A DNA stretch of 33,619 bases from Deltaproteobacteria bacterium (GCA_021849045.1 JAJZTK010000030.1:1-33619); one strand, 5' to 3'; counted from the stretch's first letter, positions 24,245-32,141 are shown. The notes: a model not told the origin generated them from the sequence alone. A program made the numbers and translations.

Positions 24245-25351
24245 ATGACAAACAAGGTCTTTTTTGCCGACCTGCGGACCGGTCAAAGGGAAAACCTCTT
24301 CGGGAAGATCGGTCGCCTGATGAAGAGCTGCGACCTCTCAAACCGCATTGCCGCCGGCGACCTGGTGGCCGTGAAGGTCCACTTCGGCGAAAAAGGGAAC
24401 CATACCTTTATCCGCCCTATCTTCATCCGCCGGGTGGTGGACGAGATCCGGTCGGTCGGCGGCCGGCCGTTCCTCACCGATTCCTCCACCCTCTATGTGG
24501 GCGAACGGAAAGAGGCGGTTTCCGCTTTGTCCTGCGCTATCGAGAACGGGTTTGCCTATGCCGTGGTCAACGCCCCGCTGATAATGTGCGACGGGCTCAG
24601 GGGCCACACGGCCGTGGATGTGCCGTTGAACGGTGAGATCCTCAAGAACGTCAGCATCGGCGCCGAAATCATCGAGGCCGACGTCCTGGTGGCGGTCTCC
24701 CACTTCAAGTGCCACGACCTGACCGGTTTCGGCGGCGCCCTCAAGAACCTGGGGATGGGGTGCGCCAGCCGGACCGGCAAGATGCAGCAGCACTCCACCC
24801 TGGCCCCGACCGTGACGGCCGCGTTCTGCAACGGGTGCGGCGCCTGCCTCAAGACCTGCGCCCACAACGCAATAGCCATCATCGAAGGGAAGGCCGAACT
24901 CGATCCGGTCGACTGCGTCGGCTGTGGCCGCTGCGTGACCGCCTGCCAGCAGAAGGCGATCAACGTCCAGTGGAACGAGAACAGTTCGCTGATCATGAAA
25001 AAGATGGCCGAGTACGCCACCGGTGCCGTTGCCGGCAAGGGCGATAAGCTCCTGTTCATGAACTTTATCACCCAGGTGTCGCCGTCCTGCGACTGCTATG
25101 GCCATGCCGATGCGCCGATCGTCAACGACATCGGCATCTGCGCCTCCTGCGACCCGGTGGCCCTGGACCAGGCCAGCGCAGACCTGGTGAACGCGGCCCC
25201 CGGCAACGCCAACACAGCCCTGGCAACCGGGCATGAGCCTGGCGGCGACAAGTTTCGGGGGGTCCATCCGGAAATCGACTGGGAGGTCCAACTGGCCCAT
25301 GCGGAAAAGATGGGGCTGGGAAGCAGGCGGTATGAACTGGTGAAGATCTGA
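24245..25351 (+). CDS. DUF362 protein with two 4Fe-4S ferredoxin clusters
   Basis: ATG 24245 follows TGGAGGAACG; an upstream in-frame extension lacks a ribosome binding site. The 368-residue protein has an N-terminal DUF362 domain (VAVKVHFGEKGNHTFIRPIF; HFKCHDLTGFGGALKNLGMG) and, in the middle, two cluster motifs, CNGCGACLKTC and CVGCGRCVTAC. Both are complete CxxCxxCxxxC sets, so two [4Fe-4S] clusters are expected. A further Cys-rich stretch (SPSCDCYG, GICASCDP) follows. It is soluble and presumably an electron carrier or oxidoreductase; no substrate is known. It may be co-transcribed with hpt 42 bp downstream. Confidence 0.9.
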   Translation: MTNKVFFADLRTGQRENLFGKIGRLMKSCDLSNRIAAGDLVAVKVHFGEKGNHTFIRPIFIRRVVDEIRSVGGRPFLTDSSTLYVGERKEAVSALSCAIENGFAYAVVNAPLIMCDGLRGHTAVDVPLNGEILKNVSIGAEIIEADVLVAVSHFKCHDLTGFGGALKNLGMGCASRTGKMQQHSTLAPTVTAAFCNGCGACLKTCAHNAIAIIEGKAELDPVDCVGCGRCVTACQQKAINVQWNENSSLIMKKMAEYATGAVAGKGDKLLFMNFITQVSPSCDCYGHADAPIVNDIGICASCDPVALDQASADLVNAAPGNANTALATGHEPGGDKFRGVHPEIDWEVQLAHAEKMGLGSRRYELVKI

Positions 25352-25393
25352 CGGTGCGAGCCCACACACTGAACATCTGCGAATGAGGTTGCC

Positions 25394-25948
25394 ATGAAGC
25401 CGGACATGAATGAGATCAAGCAGGTTTTCGCCGAGGCAGACTGCCTCTTCACCCCTGCCGAGATAGAGGCGGCCCTGGACCGGATGGCCATTGCCATCAC
25501 CGAGCGGCTGGCCCACACCGACCCGGTGGTGCTCTGCGTCATGCACGGCGGCCTGATCGTCACCGGCCGCCTCCTCCCCAAACTCGCCTTCCCCCTGGAA
25601 ACCGGCTACCTGCACGCCACGCGCTACGGCCACGACTTCTGCGGCAGCCACCTGGACTGGCGGGTCAGGCCGACCGAAGATCTGCGCGGACGCACCGTGC
25701 TCCTGATGGACGACATCCTTGACGAGGGGACGACCCTGGCGGCGATCATCGACTACTGCCGGGAGGAGGGAGCCAAGGAGGTCGTCACCGCCGTCCTGAT
25801 CGACAAGGACCACGACCACAAGGCGCCCGACCTGACCGCCGATTTCGTCGGCCTGGTATCGCCCGACCGCTTCCTGTTCGGCTGCGGCATGGACTATCGC
25901 GGCTACTGGCGCAATGCTCCCGGCATCTATGCCGTGAAGGATCTATAA
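25394..25948 (+). CDS. hpt: Hypoxanthine-guanine phosphoribosyltransferase
   Basis: This 184-residue type I phosphoribosyltransferase uses PRPP to salvage hypoxanthine and guanine to nucleotides. Seen are the N-terminal segment with VVLCVMHGGLIVTGRLLPKL, the PRPP-binding loop VLLMDDILDEGTTLAAIIDY, and the base-binding VLIDKDHD and VGLVSPDRFLFGCGMDYRGY motifs. The ribosome binding site is GAGG before ATG 25394. Length is normal. The start of the zinc-ribbon gene follows after one base. Confidence 0.93.
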   Translation: MKPDMNEIKQVFAEADCLFTPAEIEAALDRMAIAITERLAHTDPVVLCVMHGGLIVTGRLLPKLAFPLETGYLHATRYGHDFCGSHLDWRVRPTEDLRGRTVLLMDDILDEGTTLAAIIDYCREEGAKEVVTAVLIDKDHDHKAPDLTADFVGLVSPDRFLFGCGMDYRGYWRNAPGIYAVKDL

Positions 25949-25949
25949 C

Positions 25950-26264
25950 ATGGAGACCGACGACGTTGCTATCGCTTCCGGGTTGCGCGCCCTGCGGAGG
26001 AGGAGATGGTTCCTGTGGGGGGTCATCCTGATCTATGTGCCGGCGATCTGGCTCTCACTTGCGCTGACCGGGTCGGACCGGAAAACCGGCTACGTGTTCT
26101 GCGTCTGGCTGGTCTTCGTCTGCATCGCCGTCTTACGGGCCGCCTTTGCCCGCTGCCCCCGCTGCGGCAACACGTTCCACATGCACGGCTTCATCCCGAT
26201 GTACCTGCGCCAGTGCCTGCACTGCCAGCTTCATGTCTGTGCGGACAAGAAAAAGCGGGCCTGA
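25950..26264 (+). CDS. Small membrane protein with zinc ribbon
   Basis: This 104-residue protein has two membrane helices (about 20-42 WFLWGVILIYVPAIWLSLAL and 48-64 GYVFCVWLVFVCIAVL), followed by a cytoplasmic-type zinc-ribbon with CPRCG and CLHC and His/Met-rich sequence between. GAAGGA precedes ATG 25950, one base after hpt, so the genes are co-transcribed and probably coupled. No function could be assigned. It ends 51 bp from the convergent polA. Confidence 0.75.
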   Translation: METDDVAIASGLRALRRRRWFLWGVILIYVPAIWLSLALTGSDRKTGYVFCVWLVFVCIAVLRAAFARCPRCGNTFHMHGFIPMYLRQCLHCQLHVCADKKKRA

Positions 26265-26315
26265 CCGGCGGGGGCAGACCAATCTTCTTTGAACGCTGCT
26301 CCAGGAGTTTTGCCA

Positions 26316-28994
26316 TCAGTGCGCCTCGCTCCAGTTCCTGCCGTAACTCATGTCCACCTTCAGCGGCACCCTGAGCGGCACGGCATGCTCCATCTCATGG
26401 GCCACCAGCTGCTCCATGGCCACCAGCTCGTTCTCCGGCACCTCGAAGACCAGTTCGTCATGGACCTGCATGATGAGCCGGCTTTTGAGACCGTCCCGCC
26501 GGAGCCTCGCCGCGATGTTCACCATGGCCTGCTTGATGATGTCCGCCGCCGACCCCTGGATCGGGTAGTTGATGGCGTTTCGCTGGGCAAAGGCCCGGAC
26601 GTTGAAGTTGCTGCTGGCGATATCGGGGATCGGGAGCCGCCGGCCGAGCAGGGTGGTGACGAACCCCTGCTCTCCGGCAAGGTGGATGCACCGGTCGAGG
26701 AAGGCGATGGCGCCGCTGTGGCGGGCCTTGTAGCTGTCGATGAAATCCTCGGCCACCCGGCGTGCCACCCCCAGCTGCCTGGCCAGGCTGAACGCCCCCT
26801 GGCCGTAGATGACGCCGAAGTTGATGGTCTTGGCCTGGCGGCGCATCTCCGGGGTGACCATCTCCGGGAAGAGGCCGAACACCTCGCTGGCGGTCCGGGT
26901 ATGGATGTCCTCGTCCCGGGCAAAGGCGTCGCAGAAGACCCGGTCGTCGGAGAGATGGGCCAGGACCCGGAGCTCGATCTGGGAATAGTCGGCTGAAAGG
27001 AGCAGGTGCCCCGGCTCGGCGATGAAGGCGTGGCGGATCAGGCGCCCCTCTTCGGTGCGGACCGGGATGTTCTGCAGGTTCGGCTCGGACGAGGAGAGGC
27101 GGCCGGTGGCGGTCACGGTCTGGTTGTAGGAGGTGTGGACCCGGCCGGTGACCGGGTCGACCATCTTGGGCAGGGCATCGGTGTAGGTGGACTTCAGCTT
27201 GGCCATGCTCCGGTACAGGAGGATCTGGCGGGCGATCTCGTGCCCCGCCTCGGCCAGCCGCTCCAGCTCCTCCACATTGGTGGACCAGCCGGTCTTGGTT
27301 TTGGTCTTCTTCCCGGTGGGGAGCTTGAGCCGTTCGAACAGTATCTCCCCGAGCTGTTTGGGAGAATTGATGTTAAACTGGCCACCGGCCAGGGCGCAGA
27401 TGGACTCTTCCAGTAGCGCCAGCTCCCCCCCGAAGCGGGCCGACAGCTCAGCGAGGAGTTCCAGGTCGAGCCGCACGCCGGCCAGTTCCATCTCCGCCAG
27501 GATCGTCACCAGCGGCATTTCCAGCTCCCTGAAGAGACCGGTCATCCCCTCCTTTGCCAGCATGGGGAGGAAGAGCCGGTGCAGCAGGAAGGTGGCATCC
27601 GCATCCTCGCACGCATAGCGGCTGGCCGCGGCCACCTCCACGTCGGCAAAGTTCTTCTGCTCCTTTCCCTTCCCGGTCACCTCGGCATAGCTGATCATCT
27701 TGTGGTCCAGGAACTCGACTGACAGCGAGTCGAGCCCCTGGCTCTGGCGGGACGGGTTGTGCAGGTAGGCGGCCACCATGGTGTCGCACCAGACCCCGGC
27801 CAGGGTGACACCGGCGCGGCGCAGCACCTGGTAGTCGTACTTGATGTTCTGGCCGACGATCCTGCGCTCCGGGTCAGTGAACAGCGGCCTGAAGGCGTCG
27901 AGGCCCGTGGCGAGGGGGAGCTGTTCGCCAGCGCCGGCGCCGCGGTGGCCGACCGGAATATAGTACGCCTCGTGCTCCCGATGACTGAAAGAGAGACCGA
28001 CGATATCGGCCTCCAGCGGGTTGAGGCTCGTGGTCTCCAGATCGAAGGCAAAGGCCTCGGCCCCGGTCAGTCCCGCCACCAGCCGATCCAGTTCCAAAGC
28101 GGTCGTCACGGTCCGGTACTCCTCCGTGCTCAGGGTGGCCTGGCTGGTCAGCTCCCGCATCAGGGTGGTGAAACCGTACTCCTTGAACAGTTCGGCCAGC
28201 CGCCGGTTATCCGCCGCACAAGCCGCAAAGTCGGCCAGGGCAAAGGGGATGGGGGTATGGTCATCGATGGTGGCCAGCTGCCGGGAGAGCCGCGCCTGGT
28301 CGCTAAACTCCCTCAGCCGTTCGCCGGTCTTCCCCTTAACCTCGCCGGCCCTGGCGAGGAGCTCGTCCAGGGAGCCGAACTCCTGGATCAGCTTCATGGC
28401 GGTCTTCTCACCGACGCCGGGGACGCCGGGGATATTGTCCGAGCTGTCACCGGCCAGCCCCAGGATGTCGATAACCCGCTCCGGGCCTACACCGAACCGC
28501 TCCACCACCTCGGGCGGGCCGCTCTCCTTGTCCTTCATGGTGTCCAGCAGCCGGACCGAATCGGTTACGATCTGCATCAGGTCCTTGTCGCCGGTCACCA
28601 CCATCACCGCCAGCCCCTCCTCCCGGCTGACCCGGGCAATGGTGCCGATGATGTCGTCCGCCTCATAGCCGGGGAGTTCCAGGGCCGGAATATTAAAGGC
28701 CCGCACCATCTCCTTGATGGGGGCGATCTGGGGTACCAGGTCGTCGGGCATGGAGGCCCGGTTGGCCTTGTAGTCGGGATAGAGGGCGTTGCGGAAGGTC
28801 GTGCGGCCGGCGTCGAACACCACGGCCACGTGCTCGGGCCGGCGGTCCTTGAGGACCTTGAGGAGCATCTGGGTGAAGCCGTAGAGGGCATTGGTCGGAA
28901 AGCCGCTCGGCGAGGAGAGGTGGCGGATCGCATAGTAGGCCCGGTATATGTAGGATGAGCCGTCGATCAGGTAGAGGGTGGGGCGGTCGGCCAT
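26316..28994 (-). CDS. polA: DNA polymerase I
   Basis: This 892-residue enzyme fills gaps and removes RNA primers. The N-terminal 5'-nuclease domain (about 1-290) has LIDGSSYIYRAYYA, ELPGYEADDIIGTIAR, VTGDKDLMQIV and LGLAGDSSDNIPGVPGVGEK. The 3'-5' exonuclease domain keeps its acidic residues (FAFDLETTSLNP near 316; NIKYDYQVLR; YACEDADAT), so proofreading should be active. The polymerase domain has TGRLSSSEPNLQNIPVRTEE (motif region), LLSADYSQIELRVLAHLS (motif A), RRQAKTINFGVIYGQGAF (motif B) and MQVHDELVFEVP (motif C). Length is normal. ATG 28994 is directly adjacent to the stop of the DUF4177 gene, so the two are likely coupled. Confidence 0.98.
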   Translation of the reverse strand: MADRPTLYLIDGSSYIYRAYYAIRHLSSPSGFPTNALYGFTQMLLKVLKDRRPEHVAVVFDAGRTTFRNALYPDYKANRASMPDDLVPQIAPIKEMVRAFNIPALELPGYEADDIIGTIARVSREEGLAVMVVTGDKDLMQIVTDSVRLLDTMKDKESGPPEVVERFGVGPERVIDILGLAGDSSDNIPGVPGVGEKTAMKLIQEFGSLDELLARAGEVKGKTGERLREFSDQARLSRQLATIDDHTPIPFALADFAACAADNRRLAELFKEYGFTTLMRELTSQATLSTEEYRTVTTALELDRLVAGLTGAEAFAFDLETTSLNPLEADIVGLSFSHREHEAYYIPVGHRGAGAGEQLPLATGLDAFRPLFTDPERRIVGQNIKYDYQVLRRAGVTLAGVWCDTMVAAYLHNPSRQSQGLDSLSVEFLDHKMISYAEVTGKGKEQKNFADVEVAAASRYACEDADATFLLHRLFLPMLAKEGMTGLFRELEMPLVTILAEMELAGVRLDLELLAELSARFGGELALLEESICALAGGQFNINSPKQLGEILFERLKLPTGKKTKTKTGWSTNVEELERLAEAGHEIARQILLYRSMAKLKSTYTDALPKMVDPVTGRVHTSYNQTVTATGRLSSSEPNLQNIPVRTEEGRLIRHAFIAEPGHLLLSADYSQIELRVLAHLSDDRVFCDAFARDEDIHTRTASEVFGLFPEMVTPEMRRQAKTINFGVIYGQGAFSLARQLGVARRVAEDFIDSYKARHSGAIAFLDRCIHLAGEQGFVTTLLGRRLPIPDIASSNFNVRAFAQRNAINYPIQGSAADIIKQAMVNIAARLRRDGLKSRLIMQVHDELVFEVPENELVAMEQLVAHEMEHAVPLRVPLKVDMSYGRNWSEAH

Positions 28995-29171
28995 CTATGC
29001 ACCCTCTTCCGTGGTGAAGAGCACAAAGGCCATGGACGGCCGTTTCTGCGACTCCCTCATGGCGAAATGGATGCCGTCGAAGCACCACCCCTTTGCGGTC
29101 CACTCGTTCAGAATCTCTTCCAGCATATCCTCGGAAACCGTGCTCACCTCCACCACCTTGTAACGCAGCAT
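28995..29171 (-). CDS. Small DUF4177 protein
   Basis: The 58-residue product starts at ATG 29171 behind an excellent AGGAGGGAG site. It reads MLRYKVVEVSTVSEDMLEEI then LNEWTAKGWCFDGIHFAMRE, matching DUF4177, in which a KVVEV strand is followed by a helix and a GW motif. No base separates its stop from the polA start, which implies translational coupling and one transcript. DUF4177 has no assigned function. Confidence 0.85.
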   Translation of the reverse strand: MLRYKVVEVSTVSEDMLEEILNEWTAKGWCFDGIHFAMRESQKRPSMAFVLFTTEEGA

Positions 29172-29245
29172 CTCTCTCCCTCCTACCCCATGATGCGGCC
29201 ATAGTAGCCGAGTTACCCCCACCCTTCAAGGGGATTCGTCGCAGG

Positions 29246-29273
29246 TTGCATCCCTTGTCCCTTGTGGTATCGT
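29246..29273 (+). promoter_or_regulatory. Weak candidate promoter of the 57-residue ORF
   Basis: TTGCAT (29246-29251) and TATCGT (29268-29273) with a 16-bp spacer lie 50 bp upstream of ATG 29323. Both boxes match four of six consensus bases. Confidence 0.3.
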
Positions 29274-29322
29274 TTGTTCACCCGCCACATGTCTGGCAAC
29301 CATGGCGAAAAGGAGCGTGCAC

Positions 29323-29496
29323 ATGACAGAGAAGGAGATTGCAGTGCTGGAGCAGTTGGCAGAAGAAAAGGAGCTGGCACTGGAAAGCGACTGTAGCCGC
29401 AAGGACCTGAAGGAACGCCGGGCAGTCGCCAAGACCATGCTCTACGACGGCTCCAAGAAGTTGAAACACAGTGTCCCCAAAGGCAAAAAAATCTAG
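29323..29496 (+). CDS. Small charged hypothetical protein
   Basis: The start ATG 29323 is seven bases after AAGGAG; an earlier in-frame ATG at 29302 lacks a ribosome binding site. The 57-residue product is mostly alpha-helical and highly charged (MTEKEIAVLEQLAEEKELAL) with a basic C-terminus (KLKHSVPKGKKI). There is no signal peptide, membrane segment or known motif. Good translation signals and its own terminator support a real gene. Function unknown. Confidence 0.6.
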   Translation: MTEKEIAVLEQLAEEKELALESDCSRKDLKERRAVAKTMLYDGSKKLKHSVPKGKKI

Positions 29497-29526
29497 TCAG
29501 CGCACGGCACCATACGCCAATCCATC

Positions 29527-29563
29527 AGGCGGGAGCAGAATGACTGCTCCCGCCTTGACTTTT
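29527..29563 (+). terminator. Terminator after the small ORF
   Basis: AGGCGGGAGCAG (29527-29538) and CTGCTCCCGCCT (29544-29555) form a 12-bp perfect stem with a 5-nt loop. The tail TGACTTTT is only moderately T-rich. Confidence 0.65.
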
Positions 29564-29582
29564 CCAATGTCATGATTATGTT
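29555..29582 (+). promoter_or_regulatory. Candidate promoter of the Hsp20 gene
   Basis: TTGACT (29555-29560), a 16-bp spacer and TATGTT (29577-29582) lie about 40 bp upstream of ATG 29621. It begins at the foot of the preceding terminator. No sigma-32-type boxes and no CIRCE or ROSE-like element were found. Confidence 0.4.
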
Positions 29583-29620
29583 GTTGGCAACAAGAGACTG
29601 TTCGGAAGGAGGAAACAACC

Positions 29621-30064
29621 ATGGCGATCGTCAAGTACAATCCGTTTCGGGATCTGCGGGCCATGCAGGAGCAGATGAACCGGCTCCTCGACATGGCGTG
29701 GAACCGGGAGATCGGTGAGGAGTTGAAGGAAGGAATCTGGCAGCCACCGGTTGACATCTATGAAGACGAGAATTCAGTGGTGATCAAGGCGGAACTCCCC
29801 GGCGTCGACCAGAAGGAGATCGACATCCGGATCGAGGACAACACCCTGACCCTCCGGGGCGAACGGAAACACAGCCAGGAAGTGAAGAAGGAAAACTACC
29901 ACCGGGTCGAGCGCTTCTACGGCACCTTCCAGCGCAGCTTCTCACTCCCCCACACCATCGACCAGGAGCATGTCAAGGCGACCTGCGACCAGGGGGTGCT
30001 CACCATCACCCTGCCGAAACGGGAAGAGAAGAAGCCGAAGCAGATCAATGTGGAAGTGAAATAA
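29621..30064 (+). CDS. Small heat-shock protein (Hsp20 / alpha-crystallin)
   Basis: ATG 29621 follows GAAGGAGGAAAC. The 147-residue chaperone holds unfolded proteins in the cytoplasm without ATP. The N-terminal arm (NPFRDLRAMQEQMNRLLDMA) is followed by the alpha-crystallin domain (about 42-135): WQPPVDIYEDENSVVIKAEL, then PGVDQKEIDIRIEDNTLTLR, GERKHS, YHRVERFYGTFQRSFSLP and the A-x-x-x-x-GVL signature in ATCDQGVLTITLPK. The C-terminal IxV anchor is present as INVEV. Length is typical. It is a single-gene unit. Confidence 0.96.
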   Translation: MAIVKYNPFRDLRAMQEQMNRLLDMAWNREIGEELKEGIWQPPVDIYEDENSVVIKAELPGVDQKEIDIRIEDNTLTLRGERKHSQEVKKENYHRVERFYGTFQRSFSLPHTIDQEHVKATCDQGVLTITLPKREEKKPKQINVEVK

Positions 30065-30140
30065 TACGGGGACTGGGGAGGGCTGATTCACTGCAAGCAG
30101 CCTGTCAAGATCTTACCGGTCCCGCAGGAGATCGAACTCA

Positions 30141-30280
30141 GGTTGCTAAAAAATAGTCAGATCGTCGCACCCGCAGCACGCTCCGCGGAGGCGTAGTACC
30201 CAAACACCGGGCATAAACAGCGCTACGCCGCACAAGGAAGCTTGCGAGGACGGCGGCGAGATGGCTGTTTTTCAGCAACC
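30141..30280. repeat. 140-bp inverted-repeat element (MITE/REP-like)
   Basis: GGTTGCTAAAAAATAG (30141-30156) and CTGTTTTTCAGCAACC (30265-30280) are inverted repeats with 14 of 16 matches; weaker complementarity continues inward. The interior has nested dyads (CTCCGCGGAG; GGCGTAG with CTACGCC) and no coding capacity. The whole unit could fold as an extended hairpin. No target-site duplication was seen, so insertion is less certain than for the 2302-2479 element. It separates the convergent Hsp20 and larE genes. Confidence 0.6.
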
Positions 30281-30289
30281 GCCCCTCTT

Positions 30290-31087
30290 TCAATTCATGC
30301 TCCCGGTCCGGTACCCTTCCAGATCTAGGGCAACGTACTTGAACCCCGCCGCTTTGAATGCCCCGACGAGTTCGTACCGCAGGTCGGGTTCCAGAAGACG
30401 GCCCATTTCCTCCGGTGCCAGTTCGATGCGGGCGGTCTCGCCGTGGTAGCGCACCCGGTAGACCCGGAACCCCCGCTCCCGCAGGAAATCCTCCCCCTGC
30501 CCCACCATACCGAGCCGCTCCCGGGTAATGGCCGTTCCATAGGGAAAGCGGCTGGAAAGGCAGGCGAACGGCTGCTTGTTCCAGGTCGGCAGCCCCAGCT
30601 CCCGGCTCAGCTCCCGGATGTCGGCCTTGCCGAGCCCGGCCTCCAAGAGCGGGCTCCGCACGGCCAGCTCCCCTGCCGCCGTGCGGCCCGGCCGGTAATC
30701 GCCAAGATCGTCCGTGTTGCTGCCGTCAACGACCCAGGCAAGACCCAGTTCGTCCGCCTTGGCCCGGCAGAGGGAGAACAGCTCCTTCTTGCAGTGGTAG
30801 CAGCGGTCCCGGGGGTTGTCCGCAAAGCCGGGGATCTCCAGTTCGTTGGATTCGATCACCACCTGCCGTACCCCCGCCAGCTCCGCCAGCGCCACCGCCT
30901 CCCTGAACTCGTACTCCGGGTAGGTGGGAGAGGTGGCCGTCACCGCTACCACCCGGTCGCCCAGCAGTTGATGGGCCACCGCAACGAGAAAGGTTGAGTC
31001 GACGCCGCCGGAAAAAGCCACCAGCATCGACCCCATATCCTTGATGATCGCCTTGAGCGTGGCGAGTTTTGTGTGCAGTTCGTCCAT
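30290..31087 (-). CDS. larE: LarE-type ATP-dependent sacrificial sulfur transferase
   Basis: LarE donates sulfur to the pyridinium dicarboxylate precursor of the nickel-pincer cofactor. The PP-loop SGGVDS is at residues 26-31. The CYHCKKELF motif is at 96-104. PFACLSSRFPYG places a cysteine at residue 176, the position of the sacrificial Cys of the Lactiplantibacillus enzyme, so a Cys-sacrificing mechanism is expected. ATG 31087 is six bases after AAGGGG; the ATG at 31093 abuts that site and is less likely. The 265 residues are of normal length. No larA, larB or larC is present in the window. A terminator lies just upstream, between this gene and the Rrf2 regulator. Confidence 0.9.
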   Translation of the reverse strand: MDELHTKLATLKAIIKDMGSMLVAFSGGVDSTFLVAVAHQLLGDRVVAVTATSPTYPEYEFREAVALAELAGVRQVVIESNELEIPGFADNPRDRCYHCKKELFSLCRAKADELGLAWVVDGSNTDDLGDYRPGRTAAGELAVRSPLLEAGLGKADIRELSRELGLPTWNKQPFACLSSRFPYGTAITRERLGMVGQGEDFLRERGFRVYRVRYHGETARIELAPEEMGRLLEPDLRYELVGAFKAAGFKYVALDLEGYRTGSMN

Positions 31088-31099
31088 TTGCATCCCCTT

Positions 31100-31127
31100 A
31101 AAAAAACAAGGCCCGCCAAAGCGGGCC
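31100..31127 (-). terminator. Intrinsic terminator between the Rrf2 gene and larE
   Basis: On the minus strand GGCCCGC, loop TTTG and GCGGGCC (31127-31110) are followed by TTGTTTTTTT. It sits 22 bp after the Rrf2 stop and directly before the larE ribosome binding site, so larE expression may depend on read-through. Confidence 0.88.
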
Positions 31128-31149
31128 GCGTACCCCTCAATTGAGCAGG

Positions 31150-31617
31150 TCAGATGTAGTACACGAAGCGGTGATCCTGTTCCCTGGTCACCCCCATGGC
31201 CACCCCTCGGTCACAGAGGGTCTTCAGGGTGATCTCGTCAAAGTAGCCGTTCAAAAGGGTGCTGGCTTCCTGCCAGATGATCTGGGTGACACAGGCGCCG
31301 TCAAAGGTACACTCACCCGTTTTTTTGCGTTTGGTAGTATTGCACTCCACCAGCACCAGATCCCCCTCAGTCGCCTGGATAATCTGCTTCAGGGTGATCT
31401 CCTCCGGCTTTTTGGCCAACATGTATCCCCCTTGGGGACCACGTTTGCTCTTCAGGATGCCCGCTTTCTTCAGGGATTGGAATATCTGCTCCAGGTAGCG
31501 CGGCGAGATCTGCTGGCGCCGGGAGATGTCCTGGATCTGCGCCGGGAGGGTACCGGAGTTGTAGGCAATGTCAAAGAGCGCCCGCAGACCGTAACGGCTC
31601 TTGGTGGAAAGACGCAT
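31150..31617 (-). CDS. Rrf2-family regulator with Fe-S-type cysteines (IscR-like)
   Basis: This 155-residue winged-helix regulator starts at ATG 31617 behind CGAGGAG. The N-terminus (MRLSTKSRYGLRALFDIAYN) and the helix-turn-helix/wing (QQISPRYLEQIFQSLKKAGI, then LKSKRGPQGGYMLAK) are typical of Rrf2 proteins. Cysteines at 92, 103 and 109 (spacing x10, x5) correspond to the Fe-S ligands of IscR (92, 98, 104), so a [2Fe-2S] or [4Fe-4S] sensor is likely. CymR-type members lack these. It has a strong promoter with an overlapping near-palindrome, suggesting autoregulation. The neighbouring larE hints at sulfur or Fe-S control. No isc genes are in the window. Confidence 0.92.
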   Translation of the reverse strand: MRLSTKSRYGLRALFDIAYNSGTLPAQIQDISRRQQISPRYLEQIFQSLKKAGILKSKRGPQGGYMLAKKPEEITLKQIIQATEGDLVLVECNTTKRKKTGECTFDGACVTQIIWQEASTLLNGYFDEITLKTLCDRGVAMGVTREQDHRFVYYI

Positions 31618-31646
31618 TGTTTTCTCCTCGTGCGATAAGATACATC

Positions 31647-31675
31647 ACTATAGAAAACTCTAGCGCTTTTGTCAA
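31647..31675 (-). promoter_or_regulatory. Strong sigma-70 promoter of the Rrf2 gene with candidate operator
   Basis: Read on the minus strand, TTGACA (31675-31670), a 17-bp spacer and TATAGT (31652-31647) are near consensus. CTAGAG-TTTT-CTATAG (31663-31648), a 5-of-6 dyad, overlaps the -10 box and spacer and could be the regulator's own site. Confidence 0.75.
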
Positions 31676-31742
31676 AAATAACCTGATGAATAACCAACCA
31701 TTCCCCGGTCTTTTCCATGAGGTCATCCACGCACCGTTGGCA

Positions 31743-32108
31743 TCAGATCTGATGGCAGGCGAGACAAAGGGAACTCTGGGTCATACCGACTGGCAGATGC
31801 CACGGTTCCCGGTTGTGCAGATCATGGCAGGTAAGGCAGGTGAGTTCACCCTTTTGCACGTCAATACCCCGTGCCGCCAGCTGCGGCACTGGAGCGTAGC
31901 GCTGCTCGCGCCCCGGCGGTGGATAGGGAACATGGGACGGGTGATGACGGTTTTTTTCGAAGGTATGACATTCAACACAGACCGCCTGCCGATCCATACC
32001 GACCAGAGACCGACCGTGGTGCTCCGAAGAGCCGAGCCCCTGGGCACTGACGCAGGCAGCCACCGGCACAACCAGTATCCCGACCAACACCATTCGCATG
32101 CTCGCCAT
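31743..32108 (-). CDS. Small triheme c-type cytochrome
   Basis: The start ATG 32108 follows GTGGGGG; an upstream GTG at 32120 is possible. The 121-residue product has an export signal (RMVLVGILVVPVAACVSAQG) with VAAC as a possible lipobox. It carries three CXXCH heme sites: CVECH, CLTCH and CLACH, the last three residues from the C-terminus. Additional histidines (RHHPSHV, DLHN, EPWHLP) can supply distal ligands. It is probably a periplasmic or lipid-anchored electron carrier. The gene is 33 bp downstream of the 68-residue ORF, and the two probably form an operon. It matches no named family that I recognise. Confidence 0.85.
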   Translation of the reverse strand: MASMRMVLVGILVVPVAACVSAQGLGSSEHHGRSLVGMDRQAVCVECHTFEKNRHHPSHVPYPPPGREQRYAPVPQLAARGIDVQKGELTCLTCHDLHNREPWHLPVGMTQSSLCLACHQI

Positions 32109-32141
32109 GATTACCCCCACACGTTCACTGCACCCCGACCA

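Noticed and set aside
29497-29620. Heat-shock control element (sigma-32, CIRCE, ROSE) before the Hsp20 gene
   Set aside because: No CCCCAT-type -10 box, no TTAGCACTC/GAGTGCTAA repeat and no UYGCU-type stem near the ribosome binding site was seen.
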